Of a DNA stretch of 64,000 bases, positions 10,474 through 22,293 are shown in pieces (position 1 is the stretch's first letter; each line of letters starts with the position of its first letter). This DNA is from Loxodes magnus (Eukaryota > Ciliophora > Karyorelictea > Loxodida > Loxodidae), in NCBI GenBank assembly GCA_946699065.1, contig CAMPDV010001195.1, positions 1 through 64,000 on the forward strand, read 5' to 3'. A program made the position numbers and the translations under genes. The notes under the pieces were generated by a model. It saw only the letters and a list, made by a program, of their open reading frames with translations, searched no databases and was not told where the DNA came from.

Positions 10474-11037
10474 ATGTAAATGCTTATACTAGAAGATATA
10501 AAGGAACTTTAAGTCTAGAATTAAAGTTTATTACGAATATAATCAAATAATCAAGTAGCAAAGGCAATTTAAGTCTAATTTAAAAAAATTGAGAAAAATT
10601 TAGAAAGCTTATAAAGGAAAGTAAAGAATAAGCAAAGTTTAATTTAAATAGAAATGTTATTTAAAAACAAAAAGCAATCGAAAGAAATTTCTTTAGTAGC
10701 TATAAACGAAAAACTAAGTAATACTAAATAAAATATGAGTCTTTCATAATAAATTTAATCAAATCCTAAAAAATAGAAAAAGAAGTTTCTTAGGATACGC
10801 ATATTGAAAAAATTAAAGCATAAATTAAAAAAAATTTGAAAAGTTATTCGTAGCTAAAAGTTTTTAGTTAAACACCAAAGTGAAATAAACGATCAGAATT
10901 AAAGTGTTGAGTGTGAAGACCAAACTAAAAGCAAAAAAGAGTTAAACTAAAAGAAAAGATAATAAAATATTAAGTCACAAATCATAGCAAAATCCATTAG
11001 TAATATTAATTTTGAGTTTTCCATTTTAGAGATTTCC
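10474..11037 (+). CDS. Possible coiled-coil ORF, unrecognised
   Basis: ATG at 10474 opens a frame with one TGA (10834-10836) up to the junction with the antisense gag-like ORF at about 11040. The translation is Lys/Gln/Glu/Ile-rich and coil-like (LEDIKELQVQNQSLLRIQ, KKIEKNLESLQRKVKNK). A-rich DNA gives such translations by chance, so support is weak. It lies tail-to-tail with the next ORF. Confidence 0.25.
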
Positions 11038-11044
11038 AATCCCG

Positions 11045-11971
11045 TCAGGAAGACAGCAGTTCATGCTCCCTGCTGTTAAATATAAATGTTTGGGACGTCC
11101 AATTTTAGTGAGGTTGGGAACTCGGGTTTCTCAAGGTTTTCCTTCCTTTTACTTGATATGGTTCCATCTTGATCTTATATATTGAACCATCCGGGTTGCA
11201 ATGCATTTTTTTCATTTTTTTCATTTTTTTCATTCTTGCTTCTTCTTTTTTCTTCTTTTGTTGTTCTTTTATCCAATAGTTTCTTTATTTCTATTAGAAT
11301 TTCTAACACTTCCGATAAAAAGATCATAAACTTCCACAGCAGAAACATTACTTTTTTATTTTTAATTATTTTCCTTTATTTGTTTGCTCTTTCTAGGCTT
11401 CGATTTCCATTTGTATAGCTCCAGTTTCGCTTTACTCTTTCTTAAAAGTTTACAACTTCTCTTCTACTTTTCCGATTCTGTTATCCAGTTCAATCTGTTT
11501 CGATAGCTAATTTTAGGATTCGTTAGTCTGACTTTGTGAGATATTCCAAAAGGCGTTAAGATCTCTTTCCTAGGATATAAGTCTTGACTTAATTCCTTCT
11601 GTTAGGTCTAGTTTTGCCATTAGCATATCATTGTCCTTCTTCAATCTCTTGACCTCTTCCTGGAGGTTCAATACCACTTTGATGAGCTACTCTATGCTCA
11701 TCTCTTCTGGTCAGAAGGGTTGAATTCTGATACCTTCTGGTGGAGAACAGACTTCATCTGTTTCCTCGGTTTCTCGCTTGAGGTTAGAGTTTCTGTGTGT
11801 ATATTCTTCAAGGTTGGCTTTTGTTCGTTTTGTTAGATTCCAGGCTGTTAGCTCAGTGTTGGTTAAGGTTGTGATAGAGAAGATTGTTGTAAATGTAAAT
11901 GTAAATTAAGTGTTAAGGAAGGGACTGTTATCTTAATAGATGCCTACCTGATGTGTGTTAAGTGCACATCA
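11045..11971 (-). CDS. Gag-like ORF: coiled coil plus zinc knuckle read through TGA
   Basis: One frame from just after a TGATGA at 11969-11974 down to TGA 11045-11047, reading TAA/TAG as Gln and two TGAs (11711-11713 and 11324-11326) as Trp. The ATG at 11699-11701 begins MSIEQLIKVVLNLQEEVKRL, the coil shared with the other copies; sequence upstream of it also looks coded (NLEEYTHRNSNLKRETEE), so the true start is uncertain. The knuckle is CFCCGSL-TGA-SFYRKC: with TGA as Trp the C-x2-C-x4-x-x4-C spacing is exact, though His is Ser. After it comes a run of KKM repeats and a C-terminal SQTFIFNSREH motif shared with the 7.3-8.2 kb ORF. GC content is well above the flanks. Likely RNA-binding Gag of a mobile element. 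Confidence 0.55.
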
Positions 11972-11989
11972 TCACTAATCTTTTCTTCT

Positions 11990-12430
11990 TTTGTATGTCT
12001 TTTGGGCTTTCCTATCGTCTCGCTTGGACCCATTTCTCGGCTTTATAGGCGAATATCGCCATCCAGTCCGTCTTCAACTGGCAGAAACCGCCGATCTGCC
12101 TAGGTAGCTCCTAAGAGGTGGAGAGATCACTCCAAGGCGGCACATCGGTCTGAGTTAGTAAGAGGTGTAATTGAGTCCCTTAGTTGGGAAGTCCAAGGAT
12201 GAATGCACAAGTTGTTGAGGGAAGGTATTTAAGCCTTTCTGCGGCTTATTGCATCTTCATCGCAAGTCCCTTTAAACTTGCTGAAGGTCCCCTGTGCATC
12301 TCAGGTCCCATTTCCACCCTCTTTAATTTCAATTATATAGAGAAGATTGTTAAGATTATTAAGACTTAGTTTCTTGCTTCCTCCCTTCCTTTTTGGCTTA
12401 GGAAGAGGTAGTATAGAAACCTGACTTGAA
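11990..12430 (-). promoter_or_regulatory. GC-rich leader upstream of gag-like ORF
   Basis: The stretch just upstream of the minus-strand gag-like ORF is close to balanced in base composition, unlike the rest of the window. It contains words such as GGCGATATTCGCC and CGGCGGTTTCTGCC. I see no long ORF in it. It may be the 5' leader or internal promoter of that element; this is inference from position and composition. Confidence 0.35.
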
Positions 12431-14778
12431 ACCTTCAACCATTTTATTATAATAATAGCAAAATAAAGAACCAAATAGCCAACCTTTACAAATAATTAAA
12501 AGGTTATTTAAAACTAAACCTTTATAGATGGTAAAAAGTTAAATCTAAGCTTTACTATAATTCACCAAAATTTCTCTAATCCTATTAAAGAATAAGATTA
12601 TTCATTCGATAGCTATCCGAATTTAGCTTTATTAAAAATAAATTAGAGATTATTAGTATTTTATCATTCTCCAAATAATCATGGAAAAATAACTTTTGGT
12701 TAATAATAAACATTTTTTGATTAAGAACCTTTATAGAAGCCTATTAAAATCAGATTAAATAATTGAACTCTTACAATCTTTGAACAGAATAATGAAGAGA
12801 ATTAAACGATAATAATCAAATTGAATCAGATAATATTGATGTTTCAAATTTCTTTTACGCTGAAATTTTCGGAGAAAAAACTTTTATTTAAGCTTCTAAG
12901 AGTTAATTAAAGAATCCTAACTAAATGATTAGCTTTTAAGGTTTAAAAAATGACAGCTATAGGAAGCAAGTGGATAAAAAAATTTGGTAAGCCTTCTTTT
13001 AGAAAAATGACTCGTTAAAGTGCAAACTTACAATTATTTTTATAAATCTTGTTGCTTGAGACAAAGGCTGTAATTTTTTAGTCAAGTTTAGAAATAAAAT
13101 AGGAAAATAAAATAATTACTGAAGGTACTTAAATTATTAATCAAGAGAAAGTGAATCAAGAAGTATCTTTTCAAAAATTAAATGATAGATAATTAGAGAA
13201 ATAGTAACTGGTATATATAAAAGCTTAGATATTGAAAACCTCAGTTAGGAAGTTTATAACTAATTTTAACTCATAATTTCGTAATATGCCTGAGAGTTTT
13301 AAATACTTGATAAAGCTGCTTTTTATTGAGAATTGTTCTAAGTGCTGTTTTGGTAATCTTTCTCCTTTCGAGAAATATAAAGGTAATAACTTCAAGGAAG
13401 TTTAAAATAATAAATAATACTTAATATAGAGAGGCTACACTTTTACTTATCTCATTCTTTCTATTCATAAATTTACTTTTTTAGAACTTTATTTTAAATT
13501 CCGAAGATAAAACAATTAGAAATTTGGATATAAACCATTTTGGTAGCAATTTCAAGTTTAATATAACTTTTAGTTTCATAAATTTTTGTATCTAAAAATA
13601 TTAAAAAGAGGAAAATCTTTAAATTTAACAAAGCTTTTATTAAGGGAAATGCTAGGAAAATGATAATGCAAGACTCTATTTCAGAGTAACTATGAAGGAG
13701 CATCTGAAAGCTTGTTTTCATAAATTTGCTTGAATTTCTTGTCTGCAAATTTGCATCAACAAATTTAATTACTGTAAGATAAATAGAGAGAAAATGTGGA
13801 GAGTTTATATAGCTACCTTGTTCATAATAACTAGAATTATGCTGATTAACTCTAAGTCTTTGATGGTAACTCCAATTATTCTTGAATAAGTTTATATTAT
13901 TAATTATTTGATATTTAAGTTTCCACTTAACTTTCAATACAATCAAAAATAAAGAGAAACTTAAATAGCTAAGCTTTAATAAATATCGCTCTCTAGCTTA
14001 CTTAATAATAAATATGACTTAGTGCTTTATTATTGTTTTTATTTAAAGCACTATTTCAGTTATACAGTTACTCTTAAACTGACTATAATAATTGCTTCAC
14101 TAAACTTAAATTAACTAATTAATATTTAAATAAATAAGCAAGTTAGTTTAGAAGCATAACTATTCATTTATTATTCTTCCTCATTTACAATAAGAAGATC
14201 AAAAAGCAGCTAAAATAACTAAACTACTAATAAGCCAATCCTTAGTTTTATGACTGTACTTTACTAATTTCTAATTCCTTCTAATTTAAGTAAAGAAGCA
14301 ATGTGAATACATTTTATCGATAAAGACTATTAATTGATGCTTACACTTAATTAGCCCTTGCTTCTATGATTTACTAGATATACCCTAAATAACAAAAATA
14401 TGCTTATATGTAATATTTTAGTTTAGTTCATAAGATAGTTAATCAAATATTTCCCTTTAATCAAGTATAAATAGCTATATTAAGTTGCTATATCACTAAA
14501 TACAAAATTATAAGCTAAAATTACATCAAATAGCTTTTACTTAAGTTAATTAGACTAAAAATTAAGTAAACATGTATTGCAAAGATTAGGCTCAAACAAG
14601 ATATTTGGTATTAAATTTGAGGATTAAATTATAGAAGAATATTGAACTAAATTAGTAAAAGCTTAACTTAAGTAAGATAGAGTTTCCTTTATCATTGTAA
14701 TAATAGAGCTATACTTATACATTATATGAAATAATAGACTTACTATTAAATTAGTATACTTATGATCAAATATTCATT
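12431..14778. other. AT-rich stretch; one long stop-free frame
   Basis: No repeat copy or RNA gene found. A minus-strand frame at 13494-13946 is open for 150 codons without any TAA, TAG or TGA, which is unusual here; it shows no motif I recognise and has no CCHC or coil. See the finding for that interval. Confidence 0.4.
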
Positions 14779-15062
14779 TATTTCACCTAAACTAGTTTTT
14801 GGACAGGAAACTCCTTTCCCATTGCACGACTTGACGCTCTTTTTTATGCAATAACGGGGATATCCTGTTGCTGCTAGGGAGCTCATCGCTATAAACAGCC
14901 AGGCTTCAAGTCCCTATCAAGAGCGGATAATCTCAAAGATAGTGTTCCCTTCAGAACATGACTCTTACCAGGGACTTTCTGAGCTACAGGAAATGAACTT
15001 GTTCCTAGACATAAAACCAGAAAGTTTAGTCACGAAGGTCATTCTAGCTCCGACCATCTTTT
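14779..15062 (+). repeat. Structured dispersed repeat, copy 2 (SINE-like)
   Basis: Matches copies at 2331 and 50813 over its length. The first hairpin is GGAAA-CTCC-TTTCC (14806-14819). The second hairpin present in the other two copies is deleted here (CCTGTTGCTGCTAGGGAGC). The terminal ATCTTTT is kept. Confidence 0.7.
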
Positions 15063-15703
15063 CAATGATGATGATAAAATATTAAAGTATATAACTATAA
15101 TTACTTAATAATGCTCATGTATGAAGGCTATTTATTCTTTTAGATCTACATTATAATTTCTAGGAAGTTAAAGAAAGACTTAATTACGCTTGATATAGTT
15201 TACACTTAGATATTGTAGCAGGTTTTAGTACTTCTAAAGGTCTTTGCAATGAGAAGGGTAGAAATTTAACAAATAAAAAAAAATGAAACTAACCTCACAT
15301 TTTCTTATTCTAATATGATGGTTGAAGAGATTCGAAATAATAGAAGATTCTAATATCTACAAAGATATTAAAGCATAAAACATTTACTTAAGCATTATAG
15401 TTAGTACTTTACATTTAAATAATTTATTACTTAATTACAACTAAAATAATGCAAATCACTAAATTTAGAGGCAGTATCAGTTCTAATATTTCCTCTTTTT
15501 CTTGATATAAATAAGCAAAGAAGAAAAATAATTAGTTTAAGATATCAAGGACTTATCATATTAAGACGAAAAATGGAAAAAAGGAATTTTTTCATTTAGT
15601 AGAAGTAAATATTTTAATAACTTACTAAAGTTAATTATTCCTTATATACTCCTAATCATATTTATACAGTGATAGTTTTATAAGGGAGGAGCTTATTTAA
15701 TGG
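15063..15703. other. AT-rich spacer between structured repeat and LINE 3' end
   Basis: No gene or repeat recognised. Confidence 0.4.
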
Positions 15704-15729
15704 AATTTAAATTTAAATTTAAATTTAAA
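15704..15729 (-). repeat. (AAATTT)n microsatellite tail of the LINE
   Basis: About four uninterrupted AAATTT units 100 nt downstream of the ORF stop, at the place expected for a LINE 3' tail. Confidence 0.6.
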
Positions 15730-15831
15730 CTAAAAGAGTTTTTTGACGTCTTTAATTGCAAGAATTGCTTCTTTCAATTATAGACGTTAGTAAATGTTTT
15801 TAAATAGTTTTTTAATCTTGTTTACATCTCA

Positions 15832-18800
15832 TCATTTTTCTTTAATTAGTTCTTCTTTCTATTCATCTTTAGCTTCTTCCTTTTTTGCTTTCTCCATTTC
15901 TAGAATCTCAAGTCTCCTTGTCATTAGCTTCTTATGAAATATTTTGATCTATAAGTCTAAATACTCCAATTTAGACCTTGAAAATGAGTTTAGATATTCT
16001 TGATCGTATAGTATAAGGCGCCTTAAGTCATAATTTCCGATATTTTCCGATAATAAATTCATTATATTAGAATAGTACACACATTTAAAGATATGCTCGA
16101 AAGTTTCATACTCTCCACACATACAATAGGGATTATCAATGGGGTAATGACGATCTTAAAGATCCTTACGGAAATTATAAGTTTAGGTTCTAAGTTTATA
16201 TATACTGATAATTTCTCGTCTATACTATTTGTTTAATTTAGTATAAGTAATTTGTGGAAATTGTTAAAGATTACCAAATTATTCAGTATATACTCTAGCT
16301 GTTTTCATCCTCATAAATTTTTTAGTAGCTACTTTGTAGAAATATTGTTGTATTTTTTCTCTTACATGTTTAGTAAAAGTTTTAAGATTGGTATTATTCT
16401 ATTAATTCTGCAGATCGATATTATAAAGGTCTGATAATTGCTACACTTAATCGTAGTATTGAAATCCTTTTTTCCATATATTAATGAAAAGAGAGCCTAT
16501 TGTTGATCTTGGAAAATCAGTACTTTCTTATTTAATTTTATGGTAGAATCTGAAGAATTTTATAGCCATAATGTGCTTAAAGGGTAATCAATTCAGGTCT
16601 ATATAACATGATTCATTAAATGTTGAAGATGCTACTTAAAAAGCTTTTCTTGAAATTAATCTCATGCTTGATTCTATTCTGTTCAGAACTCCAGTTACTC
16701 CTTTTTGAATACTTCATGGTACTAAGTCTCCTCCATATTCTGCTTTAGGTAATGTAAAAAGTCTACATAAAGTTTTAAAATGTCAAGGAGTTACATTCTT
16801 ATATCTCATCAGTTAAAAAACAGCTTTCTTCATTGCAGCTATATACTTGAATGCAGTTTCTTTGCAATGGGGATTTAAGTTCTTCTTCTAATGTAGAATA
16901 ACTCCTAAATATGTTACTTGTTCTTTTTAAGCAATTGGCTAATTTCCTAATTATAAATTTAAAATTTATTATTTCTGATTCTTCTTTAGAAATTAGATGC
17001 ATTCGGATTTGGTAACATTAATCTTTAAATGTGTTCATGCAAAAACTTTATTTGCTTCATTTATTAAATTCTACATCTACTTTGCAGATTTGGAAAGAAG
17101 AATAAGATCATCTGCCCATCCTCTACAAGCGAAGCTAATACTTGAATCCTGGCATTTAAATCCCAATTAGGTACTTTTACTTTCCAGATATCTAATTACT
17201 ATGTCATAATACAATAATGCTAAAACTGGTCCATGAGAACTTCCTTACATAACTCCATTGTTGAACTATAAAGTTCTGGTGCTCTTACCATCTATGATAA
17301 ATGAAGAATTTAGGTTTTTATAAAACGATTCTAAAGCTATTATTATTCCAAGTGGTAGTTTAACTCTCTTAAGTTAATCAAACAAGAGTCTTCTTTCTAT
17401 TGAGTCAAACATTTTTTCAACGTCTATCAGTGTTGCTATCAATTTAGTCTTACCTTTAGCACATTTCCGATAGTTATCAATTATTTGTTATATTATTCAA
17501 ATTTATTAAGTTGTTTATCTGTTTTTCATAAATCCCATTTATGAAGGGTGAATCAAATTTCTCTAATAAATCAGATTGTATAGTCTTTTTGTTAAAGCTT
17601 TATCATATAGTTTTAGAATAGTATTAATAAGAGAAATAGGTAGTCAGTTTTTCCAATCATCTTTATTTCCTTTTTTAAATATTGGAATTATCACCGATAT
17701 ATTTAATTCCTAAGGGATTCTTCCAAGTCTTAGCATATTATTCAGAAAAGAATGAAGAATTATTAATAAATATTATCCACCATATTTCAGAAGTTCGCCT
17801 TTTATTCCATCTGGACCAGCTGCTTTTCCATTCGGAATTTCTTTTATAATTTCTTATATTTCTTTTATGGTAAAAAGATCAAATCCTTACAAATACGAGA
17901 GTGGATAATCTTTAATTTCTTAAATATTATCGTATATTTTATCTATTTTTTAATTACTAAGATTTATCTATTCTTGAGTTAGATTATAATGCTTGTTAAA
18001 AACACAATTTTCCCATGATTCAATGAATTTATTTTTGATTTCTTAATTAAAGTTCATAGTATTTCTCTTCAAAGGATTTAGAATTTTCTTAGCCTGTGAA
18101 AAAATTTCCCTAGAATCTCCATTAAGAAGTAGAAATTTCTTTTTTGCTTTGTTTTTTTTAAATTTTCATAGATTATACTTGAAGTCTTTCCAAAGTCGTT
18201 TTGCTTCCTCATGAAGATTAGTTACTTGCTAGTTTATTCTTCCAAATCTTACGTGAGCTTCCTTATATTCTGAGTTAGTTCTTTTTGCCTCTATATATTT
18301 CTTTGTGAGAGCTCGAGGAAGTTTGTTATAATTTGAATCTGGAATAAACGAACCTAATGTTTGATCAGCATTGTCTTAAATATTACTTTTGATGCATTCA
18401 TATTAATCTTCAAGATTATCTTAATCTATTTAAAAGAATTCTAGATAAGTTTGTAGGAAAGATTCTTAATATTTTTATCTATCTATTGCATCTTATAACC
18501 TATTTATTTTATATTTTCTCTGAGTTATCTTTTCCCAATATACTATAGAATTATTGATAAAGTCGACAGTGATTGGAATATGATCAGAAAATAAACTATT
18601 ATTATGAGCAGTGAAATTTGCAAACTAATTAACGTTCAAATGGTTGCTTATAATGATATAATCATTACAATACGTTTTTCCTGTTCCTTTGTGAATACAT
18701 GTATTAATGTTGCTATCATTCACTATCTCAAGATCGTTTTATAGTAAGAATTCTTATAGTCTAATGTTATTATCATAAGCATTTTCAGGATTATCACCGA

Positions 18801-21747
18801 AGCCTTATAAAAGAGCATTGAAATCTCCCATTAGTATATGTGGATTATCATTATATAAATTCAGCAATGTATTTAGTTGTTCATAAGCTAAATCTTTAAC
18901 ATCTTAACTTTTTCCATTATCAGGCATGTAACAAGACGTGATTAAAATATTATCCAGTTTAATTGTTATGAATCTATTTATTTCTTTTTCAACTTATATA
19001 TGTATTTCTGTACTATTAAATTCTTCTCCTACAATTAAGCATACACCTCCTCCTTTTCCTGAGTTCTTAAAATATGTTTTAAATCCATTTATCAATATTG
19101 GAGGAAAGTCATCTTTTTATCAGGTTTCGTTTATTGATAAAATATCTATACTGTTATCTCTGATAAATTCTTCAATATTCAAGCACTTGCTCGCTATTCC
19201 ATTAATATTTATATGTCCCATCTTTATTTTTTAAATTTATTAGTCCTTTCTAATTTTTTCCGAGCCTGCAGATAGACCACTTTCGTAAATGCAAATGCTT
19301 TTCTATCCTTATTGGTTAATCTAAATATGTACTAATCTTTTTCCATACTCAGGATGTTAATGAAAATATTGTATCAAAATATATATTACTTACGTCGTAT
19401 ATTTTTTAAGTAGCTTTCTATCTATATCAATTTTACTTTTCACACTATCACATGTACCTTATTCTAAATCTTAAGTAACTGTGACATATCTACCTTATAT
19501 ATTGTGCATTTCGTACTATGGACGTCTTCAAGTTTCGGATTTAATAAACTTTTAAAGTTATAGACTAGTCAGATTGAAATAACATATTATTTAATCGCAC
19601 TCTTTTTTATTATTATGTTTACTCATACGTTTTGCTGGCGGAATTGTTTTATCTTCTTCTTCATGTTTCCTTTTAAGAATATTAAGATTAATATTGGAAG
19701 ATAAGGTTTAATTCTGATAAATAGCATCGATCGAATCTGTTTAGTTTTATTAATCTTTTTTTCATCTTTTAGTAGAATAATTAAATATATCTTTTTTCAA
19801 ATTTTAATTAAGTTTTTAAAACTCTTCTATTTTTATCTCAAGTGTCTACATATTTTGGGTACTTTAAATGAATTTTAAGTTGAGTTAGTGATATTAATGC
19901 TATAGTAAAACAAAATCTTCATCTGGCAATTTTATTTGACAGTATTAGTTATTATGTTATGTTATAATAGTATTAGTTTATGCTTCCTATTAATTATTTT
20001 AAGTTTACATTAACTTGTCTTGCTTGATTATATTTGTTTGAGTAAATTTTTGACACAAAAAAGCTGTTTATTATTTATTTATATTATCTGTTTAGATAAT
20101 ACTATCCTTTGTTTAAATATTTCCATATAATGTCTAAGTTTATGCATCTACAAATTACTTCTTCTAAAATTACTATTAATTACTGAATTCTTTTGTATGT
20201 TAGATTTAATTCTAAAATAATTCTTTATACATTTGAATTTCCTTATTTTTTAATAGAATTTAATTTTGAAAAGCTATATTTATTTCATATTTTTATTATC
20301 TTTACTTATCTAATTCGATTTTAAAAGTTAAAATTTCCATTTAAGCTTTCTATTCTTAATCTATAAATTACTTATTTTAGTTTTATAATTTTTAATATTA
20401 AGAATATAACTCTTGGAGTTAAATTTCGTTTATTATTTTTTATTAGGTAATTTGTTGAAGTAAATATTAGTTCTATTCTAATATAGTCTATTGATATCCT
20501 TGCTAAGTTTTATTTAGAAAGTTATCTATTTCAATTTAAGTAAAATTTTTAATTTTATTAAAGTTTTGGCATAGTGAATTATTTGCTCCTATCATTTAAG
20601 CTTAAGTAAAGCTTTAATTAGCATTGGCTTCAATTTGAATCTCTTAATTAGATTATATTTCATATTTTGAATTGACTTAATTCTCATAGTTTTTCTATTA
20701 TATCTAAATTTCTTGAAATATACTAATTATTTCATCTGTTTAAACTATTTAGTTACTGTAATAAGTGGAGAAGTTTGTTTAAGTAATTTTATGAACTAGT
20801 TATTTTGATAGCATTTTTTTGTGATATTGCTATATATCAGATTTGATTGACTAAAAATTGTTCTATAATTGTTTATATTTCTAATAAATTTTATTTATAT
20901 AAGTTTTATAATATATTTTGGATATTTCTTAGTTACTTATCAATGTTTCAATATCTCGTTCATATTTTGCTTTTATATTAATTAACATTTCATTTAATTA
21001 TTGGTTCTTATCTATAAGTCTTTATATATTATGTTTAAGTTCTTTTATTTCTAAGATAAATAAATTCTCATTAGACTAATTAATTATTTAATTTTATATT
21101 ATATTTCTTAAATCAGCAGTTTAATTTTAAGCTTGTTTGCTCTGAAGATCAGGTAAATAATGATTATTTGAATTATCAGGATTAGTAGTATTATTTTATT
21201 TCTGATTAATTTCGTTATTTGAAATTTAATAGAATTGTTAATTAGTATTATTCAAAAATGAATCTTAAGTTTATGTTATTTTTGACTACCATAAAAGGAT
21301 ATCTTTATTTGAATTTTAATTAGGATTTGAAGGTATATCTTTTGAATTCTAACTATCTAAGATAATATCTTATTTTTGGAAAGATTTCTTAGGTAATCGT
21401 TTCGTATCTTTCGCGGTATTATTTTAGGCGGTTAATCTGTTCATCTATTTATAGGTTGATTTCACTTTCATAATACGCTACAATTAATATCCACGTTGAA
21501 GAGAGTTCCTAAGTAGTTTTAATGGGACGCGTATGAATTTGTTTTCCGGTTTTTGACTACAATTTTTAAGTAGTTGTCTTAATAAATTCATTATTAGGTT
21601 TACTTATTTAATTTGTAGTTACTCCAAATCTTTCGTTTGGAGATTTTAATGCACCTGCCTATGCTTTTCCTATGAATTTGCAGCTTCTTTGAAATTAATT
21701 AAAGAAGAGTCACTATTAAAAACTAGTGAATTCTATATTTCGTCCAT
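15832..21747 (-). CDS. LINE polyprotein: gag-like, APE endonuclease, reverse transcriptase
   Basis: One frame of 1,971 codons from ATG 21745-21747 (MDEIQNSLVF) to a double TGA at 15834-15829. TAA/TAG must be Gln and ten internal TGAs must be sense. Residues 1-840 are Gln/Asn-rich with long coils. The APE endonuclease starts near 843 (MGHININGIASK), with INET-W near 872-876, GKGGGV, GDFNA at 974-978 and SDHIPI at 1054. Reverse transcriptase: KAAGPDGIKGEL near 1310, N-W-LPIS at 1368, QMGFMKNRQ, QGSSHGPVL, then GWADDLI with the catalytic WADD at 1544-1547, YLGV, and LN-W-LPF at 1720. Near the end is C-x-C-x7-H-x3-C (1875-1889). Four TGAs fall at strongly conserved Trp sites. If TGA is a stop, gag (ending at residue 739) and pol would be separate, in the same frame. 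It would nick target DNA and copy its own RNA. Confidence 0.85.
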
Positions 21748-21871
21748 TTTTTTGTTTTTTTGTTTTATTACCATTTATTTTATTTAATGGAATTTATGAA
21801 GTAATTAAGTTTAGATTTATTAGTTAAAAATTACTTTTAAAATCAAAGAATTAAATGAACAACAAAACAGT

Positions 21872-22293
21872 TCATTTGACTAAAGTTTTCCTGGCCTTAC
21901 TTTTTTGCCTTTTGTAATTTCTTTAGTAGCACCTAAGACATAGTTCTTTAGCATACATTAAGCTTTATTAATGCTCAGACTAATTGGGTTTTTTAGTCCT
22001 TCCATTGAAGTAGTAGTAATTACTACACATTGATTTGGCATAGTGGTTTCTATTTACGTGAGGACACTTTGTTATTTGTTTACATTTTTTAACTCTAGAC
22101 TTTCTTTCTTAATTTTTAGCATTTTAATCTTAGTTCCATTTAGGTATATTCCTTAATCAGTTTTCACTATTAACACTCTTCTAACTTTCTTTCTAATAAG
22201 ATTGTAAATTTCTATCTGTCAGGATTCTTAAAAATGTAAAATTTGATGAAGTAGACTAGGCATGCCTGTAAAAACACTAGGTATTTAATTTTT
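21872..22293 (-). pseudogene. Decayed double Cys/His finger gene (copy 1 of 3)
   Basis: Aligns with the genes at 42.2-42.7 and 53.1-53.6 kb. GMPSLL is kept near the N-terminus but the start codon is ATA, there is a frameshift before SEN-TGA-LRNIP, and finger cysteines are lost (CPHVNRNHYAKSMCSNYYYF where relatives have CNVCYH). The second finger keeps MYAKELCLRCYQ. The TGA at 22157-22159 is at the same aligned site as in both better copies. It ends at TGA 21872-21874, only 125 bp from the LINE start codon. Confidence 0.7.

Larger units (their letters stand above)
15704..21871 (-). mobile_element. Non-LTR (LINE) retrotransposon, near full length
   Basis: The element reads on the minus strand. 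From 5' to 3' it has a short AT-rich leader next to a decayed zinc-finger gene (ending at 21872), one long ORF (21747-15832), about 100 nt of 3' UTR and a tail of (AAATTT)n at 15704-15729. Such simple-repeat tails are common on LINEs. The exact 5' end and any target-site duplication were not found. A second copy of its first ~840 coding bases is at 29351-30195 on the opposite strand. Confidence 0.8.

Noticed and set aside
12184-12369. Plus-strand ORF in the GC-rich leader
   Set aside because: It is antisense to the presumed element leader and shows no motif.
18938-19234. Plus-strand standard-code ORF of 98 codons
   Set aside because: Antisense to the endonuclease domain of the LINE.
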